DNA of 64,000 nucleotides, taken from NCBI RefSeq assembly GCF_900103545.1, contig NZ_FNHH01000020.1:1-64000 (forward strand), written 5' to 3'. Below the pieces are notes generated by a model. That model was not told the DNA's origin. It did no database searches and saw nothing but the letters and a program-made list of their open reading frames with translations. Source of the stretch: Daejeonella rubra (lineage in GTDB: Bacteria; Bacteroidota; Bacteroidia; Sphingobacteriales; Sphingobacteriaceae). A program made the position numbers and the translations under genes. Of the stretch, positions 1 through 9,407 are shown piece after piece; position 1 is the first letter of the stretch, and every line of letters begins with the position of its first letter.

Positions 1-63
1 ATTGCCCGTCTGCAAAAAGAAGCAGAAAAAATGGGTTGCACTTTACATATAAAAGTTGCTTGA
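1..63 (+). CDS. C-terminal end of an unidentified gene (partial)
   Basis: Frame 1 is open from the first base of the window and stops at TGA 61-63, leaving 20 codons ending LHIKVA. The residues are charged and helix-like, but too few to place in a family. The gene enters from the left and is on the same strand as the following protease, 165 bases away. An inverted repeat (TCAGGA at 101-106, TCCTGA at 118-123) follows and may end its transcript. Confidence 0.55.
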   Translation: MARLQKEAEKMGCTLHIKVA

Positions 64-228
64 AAATCAATAAGTTATAATCAATGTCATTATAATGAAA
101 ATCAGGAAAGGAATGTCCTCCTGACGAATTCAGGATATGTAATATTTTGGTTTTATACTATATCCAGATACCGTAGCGTATATTTATTCGTTATATTGAG
201 CTTAGAATTATTTATTATAAAGTGAATT

Positions 229-1866
229 ATGAATTTTATCAGTAAAATATTATACACCGCATCTCTTTTGACTCTTCCACTGTTTGCCCTGGCACAAAGT
301 GACAAAGATGAAAAGCCAAAAGATAATTGGCAAAATCTTGATCTTAAAGATGATGGTGTTTTCGGAATCAGTACAGAAAAAGCTTACAAAGAACTACTTA
401 AAGGAAAGAAGTCTACTCCTGTTATTGTAGCTATCATTGATGGTGGTATAGACGAGGAGCATGAAGATCTCAAAAAGATCATGTGGGTTAATACCAAAGA
501 GATTCCTGCGAATGGAATTGATGATGATAAGAATGGTTATGTTGATGATATCAATGGATGGAATTTTATTGGATCCGCTAAGACCAATGTACACCATGAT
601 AATATGGAGCTGATTCGTTTGATAAATAAATATCAACCAAAATATGCTTCTGCCTTAAATTCAACTCCATTTAATGAAAAGGAGCGTAAGGAATTTCAAT
701 TGTATCAGAAATTAGTTACTGATTATATGGCTAAACTACAGTCAGCTCAGATGGGATTGCAGAATACAACCATGATAAAAAAATACCTCGATGAGATCAC
801 ATCCAGTATGAACAATGTTAATCCTTCTGTGGATGACCTGAATACCTATAAACCATCTAATGATATGCAAAGTCAGGTAATTAAGTTTATTAAGCCTGAG
901 CTTAAGAAGGATGATTTCAAGAAGTTTTATAAGGAATTATTAGACGGCATTAAATATTATGATGCCGAGGTTAAATATCATTTAAATGTTGATTTTGATC
1001 CCAGGAAGGATTCAGTTGGGGATGATTATTCTAATAGTAATGAGCGTATTTATGGTAATAATGATATTACAGGTCCCGATGCTGAGCATGGTACCCATGT
1101 GGCAGGTATAGTTTCAGCTATACGAACTAATGATATTGGAATAAGAGGTGTTGCAAATAGTGTTAAAATTATGGGAGTTCGTACAGTTCCTGATGGAGAC
1201 GAACGTGATAAAGATGTAGCAAATGCAATTCGTTACGCAGTTGATAATGGTGCTAAGATCTTGAATATGAGTTTTGGTAAAGCCTATGCCTGGGATAAGA
1301 AGGTTGTAGATGAGGCCGTAAAATATGCGGTTTCTAAAGGTGTTCTCCTGGTTCATGCTGCCGGAAATGATTCCAAGAATACCGAAAAAGAAGACAATTT
1401 TCCTACCCGCTTGTTTACTGATAGTACTGGAGTGAATATGGGTACTGCTGAGGGCTGGATAGAAGTAGGAGCAACTGGTTGGACAAATGATGAAGACCTT
1501 GTAGCTACATTCTCTAATTTCGGTGGTAAAACTGTGGATGTATTTGCCCCGGGCGTGAAAATTAATTCAACAATGCCAGGTTCAACCTATAAAGAAAATG
1601 ATGGTACCAGTATGGCTGCTCCGGTTGTTTCCGGATTAGCAGCCTTGATATGGTCGCATTATCCCCAATTCACAGCTTTGCAGGTAAAGGATATCATCAT
1701 GAATTCTGTAACCAAGGTTGAACAGAAGGTCAAAATAAAGGAGGAGGGCGATAACAAAAGAGTCTTGCTTAGCGAAATTTCGGTGTCTGGTGGTGTTGTT
1801 AATGCTTATAATGCCTTAGTGTTAGCTGAAAAGACTAATTCAACTGCAAACGTAAAGTCAAAATAG
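229..1866 (+). CDS. Secreted S8 family serine peptidase (subtilase)
   Basis: Subtilisin-type endopeptidase, probably exported. Residues 1-23 form a signal peptide ending LALAQ. The catalytic triad is visible: Asp71 in IIDGGID, His287 in EHGTHVAG and Ser461 in GTSMAAP. About 215 residues separate Asp from His, against roughly 30 in subtilisin, so the protein carries a large insert, as secreted Bacteroidota subtilases often do. The ATG start gives a good signal peptide. The gene stands alone, followed by a strong hairpin terminator shared with the convergent gene. Family assignment is firm; the substrate is unknown. Confidence 0.93.
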   Translation: MNFISKILYTASLLTLPLFALAQSDKDEKPKDNWQNLDLKDDGVFGISTEKAYKELLKGKKSTPVIVAIIDGGIDEEHEDLKKIMWVNTKEIPANGIDDDKNGYVDDINGWNFIGSAKTNVHHDNMELIRLINKYQPKYASALNSTPFNEKERKEFQLYQKLVTDYMAKLQSAQMGLQNTTMIKKYLDEITSSMNNVNPSVDDLNTYKPSNDMQSQVIKFIKPELKKDDFKKFYKELLDGIKYYDAEVKYHLNVDFDPRKDSVGDDYSNSNERIYGNNDITGPDAEHGTHVAGIVSAIRTNDIGIRGVANSVKIMGVRTVPDGDERDKDVANAIRYAVDNGAKILNMSFGKAYAWDKKVVDEAVKYAVSKGVLLVHAAGNDSKNTEKEDNFPTRLFTDSTGVNMGTAEGWIEVGATGWTNDEDLVATFSNFGGKTVDVFAPGVKINSTMPGSTYKENDGTSMAAPVVSGLAALIWSHYPQFTALQVKDIIMNSVTKVEQKVKIKEEGDNKRVLLSEISVSGGVVNAYNALVLAEKTNSTANVKSK

Positions 1867-1915
1867 ATCATTCTTCTAAACTTTTTATTAAATAATCTGT
1901 TAACCGATTTAATGT

Positions 1916-1952
1916 AAAAAATCCGGTGTCCTTATTGGATACCGGATTTTTT
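1916..1952. terminator. Bidirectional terminator between the subtilase and the PAP2-like gene
   Basis: Hairpin with arms AAAAAATCCGGTGTCC and GGATACCGGATTTTTT around a short TTATT loop, with A and T tracts on both sides. It lies between convergent genes and can serve both strands. Confidence 0.8.
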
Positions 1953-1972
1953 ATTGAAGCTATTTTCAATTG

Positions 1973-3526
1973 TTAATTAGCACCATCATTTTGTGCTCGT
2001 AGGATCGCATAATTGCCTACTTTCTTACCAACTTCCAGTCCAACTTCACAATCACTTCTATAGTGTATTGCTCCATATAATCTTGAGAATGATGCCTCCA
2101 GGGCCATCTCATTAAAAATATTGGACTTTTCAGGGATTAGGTGACCTAATATAGTTGCGGCTGCCCCGCTGAAAGTTGAATGTCCTGAAATATAGGATGG
2201 GAAGTTGGGCAGTCCCGTAAGTGTCTTAATTTCGGGATTGAGTTGCGAAGGTCGCGGATTAAAATAAGTAAACTTTGCATCCCAGCATACTATTGCTGCA
2301 TCCATGAGAGACATATTTAACAGAGCGAGATTTCTTGCCCAGCGTGCTTCACTTAATTTTAATGGGATCATGTGTTCGGCTGCAATTGCATTCCAGTGTC
2401 CCGGAGGAGTGGAAGTTCCAACTCCATCTCCCCATAAATGTACCATTCGTATACGTTCTCTGTTAGGGTTCTTGCTGTAAAAAAGTACTTCTTCCAACTC
2501 CTTCCTGAAAGTTTCAGATTTGGTTGATGGCGGCGCTGCTGGTCTGATCTTCGTCACAACAGTAAGTGAATCAAATAAAAATGTTTTGATTCGTCCAAAA
2601 TATGGCAACATTGGAGGACGAATAGGCGTTTCCTGGCTAATCCATGGGGTTTCTCCCTGTTGAATGGCAGCTAGTTCAAACTCTTTCCAAACATCTACTC
2701 CATTAACAATACCTGCAGCCGCTCCTGCACGATCAGTTCTGGCACGCTGTACATATTTTAATGCTACTGCTCGGCCTAATGCTTCACCGGCTTCAAGCTC
2801 ATCGCGGACATTTGCACCGGATATAAGTCTGACTCTGCGATGCTCTTCAGCTTTTTGCTGGATAAAATCCTGCTCACCTGGGAATAGTAATTTTAAAAGT
2901 TCCACTGTTGTACCGATAACCACAGCATCCTCAGAAGGGTATGAATACAGTGTGCTTTTATTAGTTAGCGGACTAATTCGTGGATCAACTACATATGGAG
3001 CGTCGCGCTTATACCTTGTTTTATAGTAATGAGCCGAGATTAACGCATCATATTGTGCCGCACTCACATAAGCATAGGCTCTTGCTGCATAAGGTGGATT
3101 TGAGAATGGAAAGAATGGATATGCAAGCGGATTATTGGCATTTGGTAATGGATATACGCCATTTGTATCAGATACAGGTGGCAAATTGTATTTGGCTACA
3201 AGCTCGCGCATTATTTCATTCCATCTTAAAACGGCTCCTGCACTCCAGTAGTTGATAGATTTTTGTTCGGATTCGCTCAGCTTACCCTGCCAGGCTTTGA
3301 TCTCATTGATTTGAGCTACATAGTCAGGGGAAGTGGTTGCTATAGGCGCTTGAACTGCAATTTCACTTGTAGAACTTAGTAAAATTGGTTTCCAATTGCC
3401 AGCATTGGCATCAGCATTTGTAGGGTTGAGTGCAGGTGCAAGAAGATTGGTTTCTTCAATATCTTTACTACAAGCTGCCAGCAGCAGGCAAGCAGCAAAA
3501 GTGAATAGGATGTATATTTGTTTCAT
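1973..3526 (-). CDS. PAP2 / vanadium-dependent haloperoxidase-like lipoprotein
   Basis: Member of the PAP2/vanadium haloperoxidase superfamily (phosphatase or haloperoxidase chemistry on a bound phosphate or vanadate). A lipobox LLAAC puts the lipidated cysteine at Cys19, so it is likely anchored in the outer or inner membrane facing the periplasm. The signature is complete: Lys418 and Arg425 in the KFTYFNPRP block, SGHS at 447-450, Arg482, and His488 followed by Asp492 in HYRSD. The length of 517 aa fits secreted haloperoxidase-type members rather than small PAP2 phosphatases. It starts 2 bases after the stop of the barrel-like gene upstream, so the two are co-transcribed. Which reaction it catalyses cannot be told from sequence. 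Confidence 0.88.
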   Translation of the reverse strand: MKQIYILFTFAACLLLAACSKDIEETNLLAPALNPTNADANAGNWKPILLSSTSEIAVQAPIATTSPDYVAQINEIKAWQGKLSESEQKSINYWSAGAVLRWNEIMRELVAKYNLPPVSDTNGVYPLPNANNPLAYPFFPFSNPPYAARAYAYVSAAQYDALISAHYYKTRYKRDAPYVVDPRISPLTNKSTLYSYPSEDAVVIGTTVELLKLLFPGEQDFIQQKAEEHRRVRLISGANVRDELEAGEALGRAVALKYVQRARTDRAGAAAGIVNGVDVWKEFELAAIQQGETPWISQETPIRPPMLPYFGRIKTFLFDSLTVVTKIRPAAPPSTKSETFRKELEEVLFYSKNPNRERIRMVHLWGDGVGTSTPPGHWNAIAAEHMIPLKLSEARWARNLALLNMSLMDAAIVCWDAKFTYFNPRPSQLNPEIKTLTGLPNFPSYISGHSTFSGAAATILGHLIPEKSNIFNEMALEASFSRLYGAIHYRSDCEVGLEVGKKVGNYAILRAQNDGAN

Positions 3527-3528
3527 AA

Positions 3529-4509
3529 TTATTTCTTTTGATTTTTATCAGATTTTTTAGCTGACAGATTGAATATGTAAAATAAACCTGCCTGAACATT
3601 GGTCGATTTACCGACATTTCGGCCACTTATAGTAGTATTGGCTCCACCGATCAATGTTAAACCTTTTAGGTAAGATGGCTCATATTTCATATTGATCCCA
3701 GTGCGTGTCATATTCATGCGGTTAGACGGGAATGGCATATTGTTACGCGTAATATCAAAACCACCAAGGGTAGTCCAGTTATCAGCCACAGCTTCAACAA
3801 CCCAGTATTTGCCTCTGTATCCCATACGTAGGTTTACCTGTGCCGCGTCTGGCATATAAACTTCATTGGAATAATGCATTTCAGTAGTATAGTATGAGCT
3901 TCTGTCGATCTCTATGTTACTACGATGCACATAAGTTCCGCTAACAGTTGCAGTCCAGACTCCCACCTGGTAATCGGCCATGCCACGTAATGAAAGATTC
4001 CTGCTTCTCAGTCCGATGGATAATGGCAGATAATCTGAAACATAATCGGAGCTTGGGATTGAATATCCTCCTATTCCGAATAATGACATGGTCCCTTTCC
4101 CAATTTGCTTTTTAACGGGTTTCCATTTGAGCCATATGGAAAGATCCTGCATTCCTTTGAAACCCTTCAATTGCCCTGCAGATGCCTGTGTTTTGATATA
4201 TGGTAAATTGAAGATCACATTTAGCTTTGAACTGACACCCAGACTGCCCATTGGGCCGATCATATTAGTGGAAACCGTTCCCAGATTTGCATTTTCTCTT
4301 TTGAGAGTGCCCTCCCAGTATTCGTTCCAGTTACTGTTGCCGTACACAATTCCGGTGCAAAAAAGGTTTTTGCCCATCATGATGGCATCATTCTCAGTTT
4401 GCGCAGAAATCAAGAGCGGAGAACCTGATAATAGGAATATAAATAGTATGAGCTTACAGCTATAAGCAATATGCGTATGCAGGTAAGTCTGTTTTATTTG
4501 GTAAAACAT
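3529..4509 (-). CDS. Probable outer-membrane beta-barrel protein, function unknown
   Basis: A 326-aa protein with an N-terminal hydrophobic segment (about residues 18-36, ending ISAQ), so exported. The rest alternates polar and aromatic strands (SIWLKWKPV, VNLRMGYRGKYWVVEAV, VQAGLFYIFNL) and ends in an aromatic-rich strand, which resembles a small outer-membrane barrel or porin-like transporter. No family could be named with certainty. The first 17 residues are polar and the true start may be internal. It is coupled (2-bp spacing) to the PAP2/haloperoxidase-like lipoprotein gene, suggesting that one serves the other, for example substrate entry or anchoring. Confidence 0.7.
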   Translation of the reverse strand: MFYQIKQTYLHTHIAYSCKLILFIFLLSGSPLLISAQTENDAIMMGKNLFCTGIVYGNSNWNEYWEGTLKRENANLGTVSTNMIGPMGSLGVSSKLNVIFNLPYIKTQASAGQLKGFKGMQDLSIWLKWKPVKKQIGKGTMSLFGIGGYSIPSSDYVSDYLPLSIGLRSRNLSLRGMADYQVGVWTATVSGTYVHRSNIEIDRSSYYTTEMHYSNEVYMPDAAQVNLRMGYRGKYWVVEAVADNWTTLGGFDITRNNMPFPSNRMNMTRTGINMKYEPSYLKGLTLIGGANTTISGRNVGKSTNVQAGLFYIFNLSAKKSDKNQKK

Positions 4510-4543
4510 AACATTAATTAAAATAAATAATTAGTTTAAATCA

Positions 4544-4681
4544 GCTTCTGTTTTTACTGATAGGGCAGTTGTAGGGTCGGAATTACCAATCAAATCCACA
4601 ATTCATGAAATATGAATATCTATGAATTCATATTAATCATTGAAAAAATGATCTGCAGACTTTAAGTATAAAAACAGAAGC
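4544..4681. repeat. 13-bp inverted repeat upstream of the barrel/haloperoxidase pair
   Basis: The arm GCTTCTGTTTTTA at 4544-4556 is matched by its reverse complement at 4669-4681. The 112 bp between them are AT-rich and contain no gene. It could be a regulatory pair of sites or a degenerate miniature element; no target-site duplication is visible. Confidence 0.35.
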
Positions 4682-4733
4682 CATTAATTTTTGGTGTACA
4701 CATCAATAGTTGCATACAATTTCTGAAAGGAAT

Positions 4734-5294
4734 TTAAACCAATTCGGGGGGAGGGGAAGTAATACTGTAATAAGCAACAGTATTAGTTATTGAGGTTATC
4801 TTTCTTGCAGCTGAAAAAAGTTCATGGAAACTGCAGATTAATTTAGAGTAGTGCTGTAATTCATAATCACTTATCGTCTTTTTAACTGACAATGAGTTGG
4901 AAGTTTGTTTGTGGTTTTCAGGAGCTGCCTGTATTTCATTCATTAATTCAATGAAAGTGGATCTGGCATGGTGCAATTTTATCTTATTGGTATTCGGTAT
5001 ACAACGATAAATGATCCGGCCATTTTCATATTTGCGTTCCACAAATTTATAATAAACCCCATTAATCATGACCTCACCGTCAATCCTTTCGAAGTCAGTC
5101 ATATCGGCTACATACGGTAAAATGACTTTAGCATCCAGCTCTATGATCTGGGTTGTATCATAGTCATTTTCATCCAATGCCTTCTCTAATTCCTGATCAT
5201 AATGGGTTTCCAGAATATTAACCAATAGGTCAAAGCCATACCAGTTAAAACTGAGAACACTAATGAGAAATAAAGCAGCAAGGCTTTTCAGCAT
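4734..5294 (-). CDS. Conserved-looking exported protein of unknown function (186 aa)
   Basis: The protein begins with a hydrophobic stretch (residues 1-20, LKSLAALFLISVLSFNW) that could be a signal peptide or membrane anchor. It continues as a mixed alpha/beta domain with a YENGRIIYRC strand and a histidine/arginine segment KLHHARSTF near residue 110. No cofactor or catalytic motif is recognisable. It is on the same strand as, and 224 bases upstream of, the barrel/haloperoxidase pair, so it may belong to the same regulated group. A CRP/FNR-like palindrome lies 35-58 bases before its start. Confidence 0.65.
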   Translation of the reverse strand: MLKSLAALFLISVLSFNWYGFDLLVNILETHYDQELEKALDENDYDTTQIIELDAKVILPYVADMTDFERIDGEVMINGVYYKFVERKYENGRIIYRCIPNTNKIKLHHARSTFIELMNEIQAAPENHKQTSNSLSVKKTISDYELQHYSKLICSFHELFSAARKITSITNTVAYYSITSPPPELV

Positions 5295-5745
5295 TTATAA
5301 TATTTTTTATGCCTTTTCAGGCTATTAAAAAAAGTGATATAGATCACTTTTTAATGCAATATAAAAAATGATTGTTAGAAATGTTTAAATTTTTTAAATA
5401 GATTTTTTTGATGAAATGTCTGATTTTGTTTTCTATGTGATTGAATGAAAGGACGGAATGAAATATTTATCAGAATGAGATATTGTTTCCTGATTAAGGG
5501 AAGCGAATAGAGAAATCTGCCTGATGCAGGAATTCAGCAGTATATAATATCTGCAAAAATGATGAGACTTATTATCAAAATCTTAACTATAGCAGCGAAA
5601 ATAAGATTGAAAATTAATCTAGTTCTGAAAATATTTAACAAACTTGTAAATTGAACTACCAGGAATGCTCTTGTTACAACGTGTTAATAATGGTATTTTT
5701 TGCTGGTTTTATATTGGAAGATTCAGTTAGTATTCGATTTTTAAA
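5295..5745. other. AT-rich divergent intergenic region
   Basis: 451 bases between divergently transcribed genes. Apart from the CRP-like palindrome no gene, tRNA or repeat was seen. It should hold the promoters of both the 186-aa gene and the Tat-exported esterase. Confidence 0.6.
5329..5352. promoter_or_regulatory. CRP/FNR-like operator palindrome
   Basis: Perfect inverted repeat AAAAAGTGAT-ATAG-ATCACTTTTT. The core is GTGA-N6-TCAC, the half-site and spacing bound by CRP/FNR-family regulators. It sits upstream of the minus-strand gene ending its 5' side at 5294. Regulation by such a protein is inference; a simple hairpin role is the alternative. Confidence 0.5.
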
Positions 5746-7821
5746 ATGAAGAACAATCGCAGAGATTTTATCAGGCTTGCAGGAATGGCAGGTTTGGGTT
5801 TCACCGGAGTAAATATCCTTCCGGCTAATGCAGAAATTGCTGGTTCGGAGATTAACACATTGCCGGATGAAGTTATTCAGCCTTTCAATCGTTTCCCCAG
5901 GATGATGCAGGATCATTTTGAAAAAAGAGTAGGGTCTTTTGAAGAAAATTCTGCGAGAAAGCGTGCTTCCCTGAAGACAAAACAAGATGCTGAGAAATAT
6001 ATTCTTGACGTACGATCAAAAATCGCTCAATGTTTTGGGCCCTGGCCTGAAAAAACATCATTAAATGCCCGAATAACTGGCATTATTGAACGGGATACCT
6101 ATAGAATAGAGAAAATTGTTTTTGATAGTCGGCCTGGTTTTCCAGTGACAGCTAATTTATATGTTCCTAAAGGACGAAAGTTTCCGCTTCCCGGAGTGAT
6201 CGGGACCTGTGGCCATGGCGATCCTGGAAAGGCAACACCGATATATCAATCATTTGCCCAAGGACTTGCACGTCAGGGTTATGTGGTTTTGATTTTTGAT
6301 CCGATCGGCCAGGGAGAACGTGTTCAATATTTGACTAAAGACCTAAAGCCAATTCATGGGATCGGGGTTTCTGAACATAATTATTCCGGCAAGCAAATGG
6401 TTCTTAACGGAGAGTCATTAAGCTCATGGTTTACGTGGGACTGTATTCGCTGTGTTGATTATTTACTGAGCAGGCCTGAAGTTGATTCGAAACATATTGG
6501 GGTAACAGGGAATTCAGGCGGTGGTACTCAAGCTACCTGGTTATGCGGAGCAGAGCCAAGGTTGACTATGGCAGCACCAAGCTGTTTTGTAGTTGGTTTT
6601 GAGCAGAATCTGAAAAATGAATTGCCGGCAGATATAGAACAATGCCCTCCGGGGGCAATAAGTCTGGGACTTGATCACCTTGATTTTATTGCTGCGATGG
6701 CGCCAAAACCAGTCATTCTACTGAGTCAGGAAAAGGATTTTTTTGATGTGCGTGGAGCACAAAAATCATATAATAAGCTCAAAAAACTCTATAAATTACT
6801 CGGAGCCGAAGATAATATTCAATTTTTTGCCGGTCCCGAATACCATGGTTTCTCAAAGCATAATCGGGAAGCCATGTATTCCTGGTTCAATAAAGTAACC
6901 GGAATATCTGATGCTAAATCAGAACCTGATCTAAAACTGGAAGAAATTGAATTGCTCTGGTGTACATCTCATGGTCAGGTTGGAGAGTCCGGTCCGCGAA
7001 CGCTTGCTTCCTTTACAAAAGAAATTTCCCAGTCTTTGAATGCCAGGAGAGGAACTCCCAGGGGAGATGGCTTGAAAAAGCTCATTCAAACAGCTCTAAA
7101 ACTTCCTTCCCGAATTGGTACGCCGGAGTATCGGATCCTAAGGACAGATTCAGGACGCCATTACCCGAAAAAATATGCTGCTACCTATGTTGTTGAGACT
7201 GAGGAAGGGATAACTTTACCTGTTTATCGCTTATCTGATACTGAACTGATCTCCAGACCTCCTGCCGGTATTAAACGGGCTGTTCTGTACGTTTCTCATC
7301 TTTCGGCTGATAATGAATTACGTCAGGAGTCTTTTTTGAGAGAACTTATACTTTCAGAACCAGCTTCTGCGGTTTATGCATGCGATGTACGTGGGATAGG
7401 AGAATCTAAACCAAATACCTGTGGCGATGATTTTTTCGGGTCCTATGGCAATGACTATTTTTATGCAGCGCATGGCATCATGCTGAATTCTCCATATACC
7501 GGACAAAAAACATTCGATCTGCTTCGTATCATTGATTGGCTTATTTCCTGCGGACATGAAGAAATACACCTTGCAGCGAAGGGCTGGGGCACAATTCCTG
7601 CAACATTTGCTGCTGTAATATCAGAAAATGTTAAACAGGTCACCTTTAAAAATGCGTTGAGCAGTTATTCCGAAATTGCAGAAAATGAAGAATTTAACTG
7701 GCCACTTTCAACCTTGCTGCCGGGAGTTCTGAAACACTTCGATCTTCCTGATTGTTATCGTGAGCTTGGCCGGAAAAAATTGATTCAAATTGAATCCATG
7801 GGAGCAGTGGGTGTGTCTTAA
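5746..7821 (+). CDS. Tat-exported alpha/beta-hydrolase (acetylxylan-esterase-like), two-domain
   Basis: A 691-aa protein starting with a twin-arginine signal (NNRRDFIRLAG followed by a hydrophobic stretch and an ALA-like PANAE cleavage region). The first half is an alpha/beta-hydrolase of the acetylxylan esterase/dienelactone-hydrolase kind: an oxyanion-side CGHGDPGKATP region and a nucleophile elbow GNSGGG with Ser257, then YHGFSKHNRE near residue 365 as the likely catalytic His region. The second half (about 430-691) resembles a further hydrolase-like domain (DVRGIGESKP) without an obvious nucleophile motif. Esterase activity on acetylated glycans or other esters is inferred from the family. 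Confidence 0.82.
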   Translation: MKNNRRDFIRLAGMAGLGFTGVNILPANAEIAGSEINTLPDEVIQPFNRFPRMMQDHFEKRVGSFEENSARKRASLKTKQDAEKYILDVRSKIAQCFGPWPEKTSLNARITGIIERDTYRIEKIVFDSRPGFPVTANLYVPKGRKFPLPGVIGTCGHGDPGKATPIYQSFAQGLARQGYVVLIFDPIGQGERVQYLTKDLKPIHGIGVSEHNYSGKQMVLNGESLSSWFTWDCIRCVDYLLSRPEVDSKHIGVTGNSGGGTQATWLCGAEPRLTMAAPSCFVVGFEQNLKNELPADIEQCPPGAISLGLDHLDFIAAMAPKPVILLSQEKDFFDVRGAQKSYNKLKKLYKLLGAEDNIQFFAGPEYHGFSKHNREAMYSWFNKVTGISDAKSEPDLKLEEIELLWCTSHGQVGESGPRTLASFTKEISQSLNARRGTPRGDGLKKLIQTALKLPSRIGTPEYRILRTDSGRHYPKKYAATYVVETEEGITLPVYRLSDTELISRPPAGIKRAVLYVSHLSADNELRQESFLRELILSEPASAVYACDVRGIGESKPNTCGDDFFGSYGNDYFYAAHGIMLNSPYTGQKTFDLLRIIDWLISCGHEEIHLAAKGWGTIPATFAAVISENVKQVTFKNALSSYSEIAENEEFNWPLSTLLPGVLKHFDLPDCYRELGRKKLIQIESMGAVGVS

Positions 7822-8034
7822 CCGTTTCATTATTTCTTAGGAAAGAGGTTAAATACTCCTCCAGTGAAATTATATGCTTAGATAAAGTTGTGATTATTCT
7901 ATTAGCCTACTGATTTTCAAACTTTTAATTCCTTTACATTTATCTGCTTAATAAATATAATGGATGAAATATTTGCAAAATAAAAAAATACCGTGTTTCT
8001 TTAGAAATTAAACTTTTTCTTAATTATAGAATTT

Positions 8035-9342
8035 ATGAAACATCTTTACTTGATTTTTGTATTCCTTCTCTTTACCGTTCAAGCTTGGGCGGATAAAAGT
8101 CTTACAATTATTTGCAGTCCGAGTGAAGCTACAATTTATAAAGTGGGTTCTGATAAAAAGGAAATAAATATAGGAACAGGAAGTGCCATGATTAAGATTG
8201 ATAAAGATGAGCCGATTACAATTGTGGTTCGTCTGGATGGATATAAGCCCTTTTCCAAGACCTATATAAATTCTAAAAGTGTCACTCTGCCTAAGGAGGA
8301 TCGCATTGTTCTGGATACCCGGCTCGTGCGGGTAAATGCACAGCCTTATGATGCAAAGATATATATTGAAGGGGCTGTTCAGTCTGCCAGTACAGCTTGG
8401 GTTGAGGTTAGAAAAGATGCCACTGTAACCGTAGAAGTGAAGAAGCCTGGTTTTTTTACCAAGTTTAAAACCTACCATAACAGACAGGGTATGGATGTGC
8501 CGCCGATAGATGAAGTAATTGCTCTTACTGACAGGTCTATGTTTGTCAAGACTGTTCCGTCTGATGTTCAGGTGATTGTGAATGGTAAGGCAATTGGGGA
8601 TAGTAATGCTGAAGTCGTTATTCCGGTGCAGACCTGCATAACTGTACAATATGTAAAGGAAGGATTTGTTACCATTGAGAAGCAATATTGTGCCAAGGAT
8701 GGCCAGCCTTTACCACCTTTAACTGAGAATATAATACTTAAAGACCGTCTTGTTGCGGTTAGAACAACACCTGAGGATGCTACTATAAAAATAGATGGCC
8801 GTGTGATGGGTACGGGAGAATACAAAGTTAGGATACCTTTTGGGCAGTGTGTGGAGGTAATTGTTGAAAAAGCAGGATTTGTTCCATCAAAAAAGAACTA
8901 TTGTAATGAAGATGGAGTTCAGCCTCCGCCCGTTTCAGAACATTTGATTTTAGCTGTTGATGAGGCATTTACCAGTTCAGTTCAAAGCGATCAGGCTAAT
9001 ATTAACTTTACAATTGAAACCGGCAGACCTGAAGAAGAGGCCTGGAAGATCCTGAGCCAGATTACAATGAACTATTTTGATAATATTGAACTGGCAGACA
9101 GAGAGACAGGGTATGTTCGGACTAGTTGGAACGTGAAAAATTTCTTGAACAATACAATCAGAACAAGAATAATAGTGAAGCAGGCTGACATATTACCATT
9201 AAAATACACGATTAAATTAGTCAGCGAATACAGTGGTAATGCAAAAACAAGTGTGAAGGAAGACGAATCTTTTACGCCATGGGACAGAATCCTGAATACA
9301 TATAAAGATGTGATTTCTGAATTTCAGTCGAGACTAAAGTAA
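8035..9342 (+). CDS. Secreted PEGA-type repeat protein
   Basis: A 435-aa protein with a signal peptide (residues 1-19, ending AWA). Four tandem beta-rich units of about 70-80 residues follow, recognisable by lines such as PSEATIYKVG, PYDAKIYIEG, PSDVQVIVNG and PEDATIKIDG, each ending with a lysine-glycine-(phe/tyr) turn. This pattern is that of PEGA domains, found in surface and envelope proteins. The last 120 residues (from about 315) form a different alpha/beta domain, EEEAWKILSQ onward. Two units carry paired cysteines (QTCITVQY...QYCAKDG and GQCVEVIV...NYCNEDG), perhaps disulfide bonds. Function unknown. A hairpin terminator follows. Confidence 0.75.
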   Translation: MKHLYLIFVFLLFTVQAWADKSLTIICSPSEATIYKVGSDKKEINIGTGSAMIKIDKDEPITIVVRLDGYKPFSKTYINSKSVTLPKEDRIVLDTRLVRVNAQPYDAKIYIEGAVQSASTAWVEVRKDATVTVEVKKPGFFTKFKTYHNRQGMDVPPIDEVIALTDRSMFVKTVPSDVQVIVNGKAIGDSNAEVVIPVQTCITVQYVKEGFVTIEKQYCAKDGQPLPPLTENIILKDRLVAVRTTPEDATIKIDGRVMGTGEYKVRIPFGQCVEVIVEKAGFVPSKKNYCNEDGVQPPPVSEHLILAVDEAFTSSVQSDQANINFTIETGRPEEEAWKILSQITMNYFDNIELADRETGYVRTSWNVKNFLNNTIRTRIIVKQADILPLKYTIKLVSEYSGNAKTSVKEDESFTPWDRILNTYKDVISEFQSRLK

Positions 9343-9356
9343 TTCAGAACTTTGAT

Positions 9357-9407
9357 TAAAATCTGCTGTTCGATATTTTATGCAAAGGATGTCGGATAGC
9401 AGTTTTT
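9357..9407 (+). terminator. Terminator after the PEGA-type gene
   Basis: Imperfect long hairpin: AAAATCTGCTGTTCGA pairs with TCGGATAGCAGTTTTT, with G-U pairs, then a T run. It begins 15 bases after the stop codon. Confidence 0.6.

Noticed and set aside
2664..3026. 120-codon plus-strand frame
   Set aside because: Opposite the PAP2/haloperoxidase-like gene; low-complexity serine-rich reading of the antisense.
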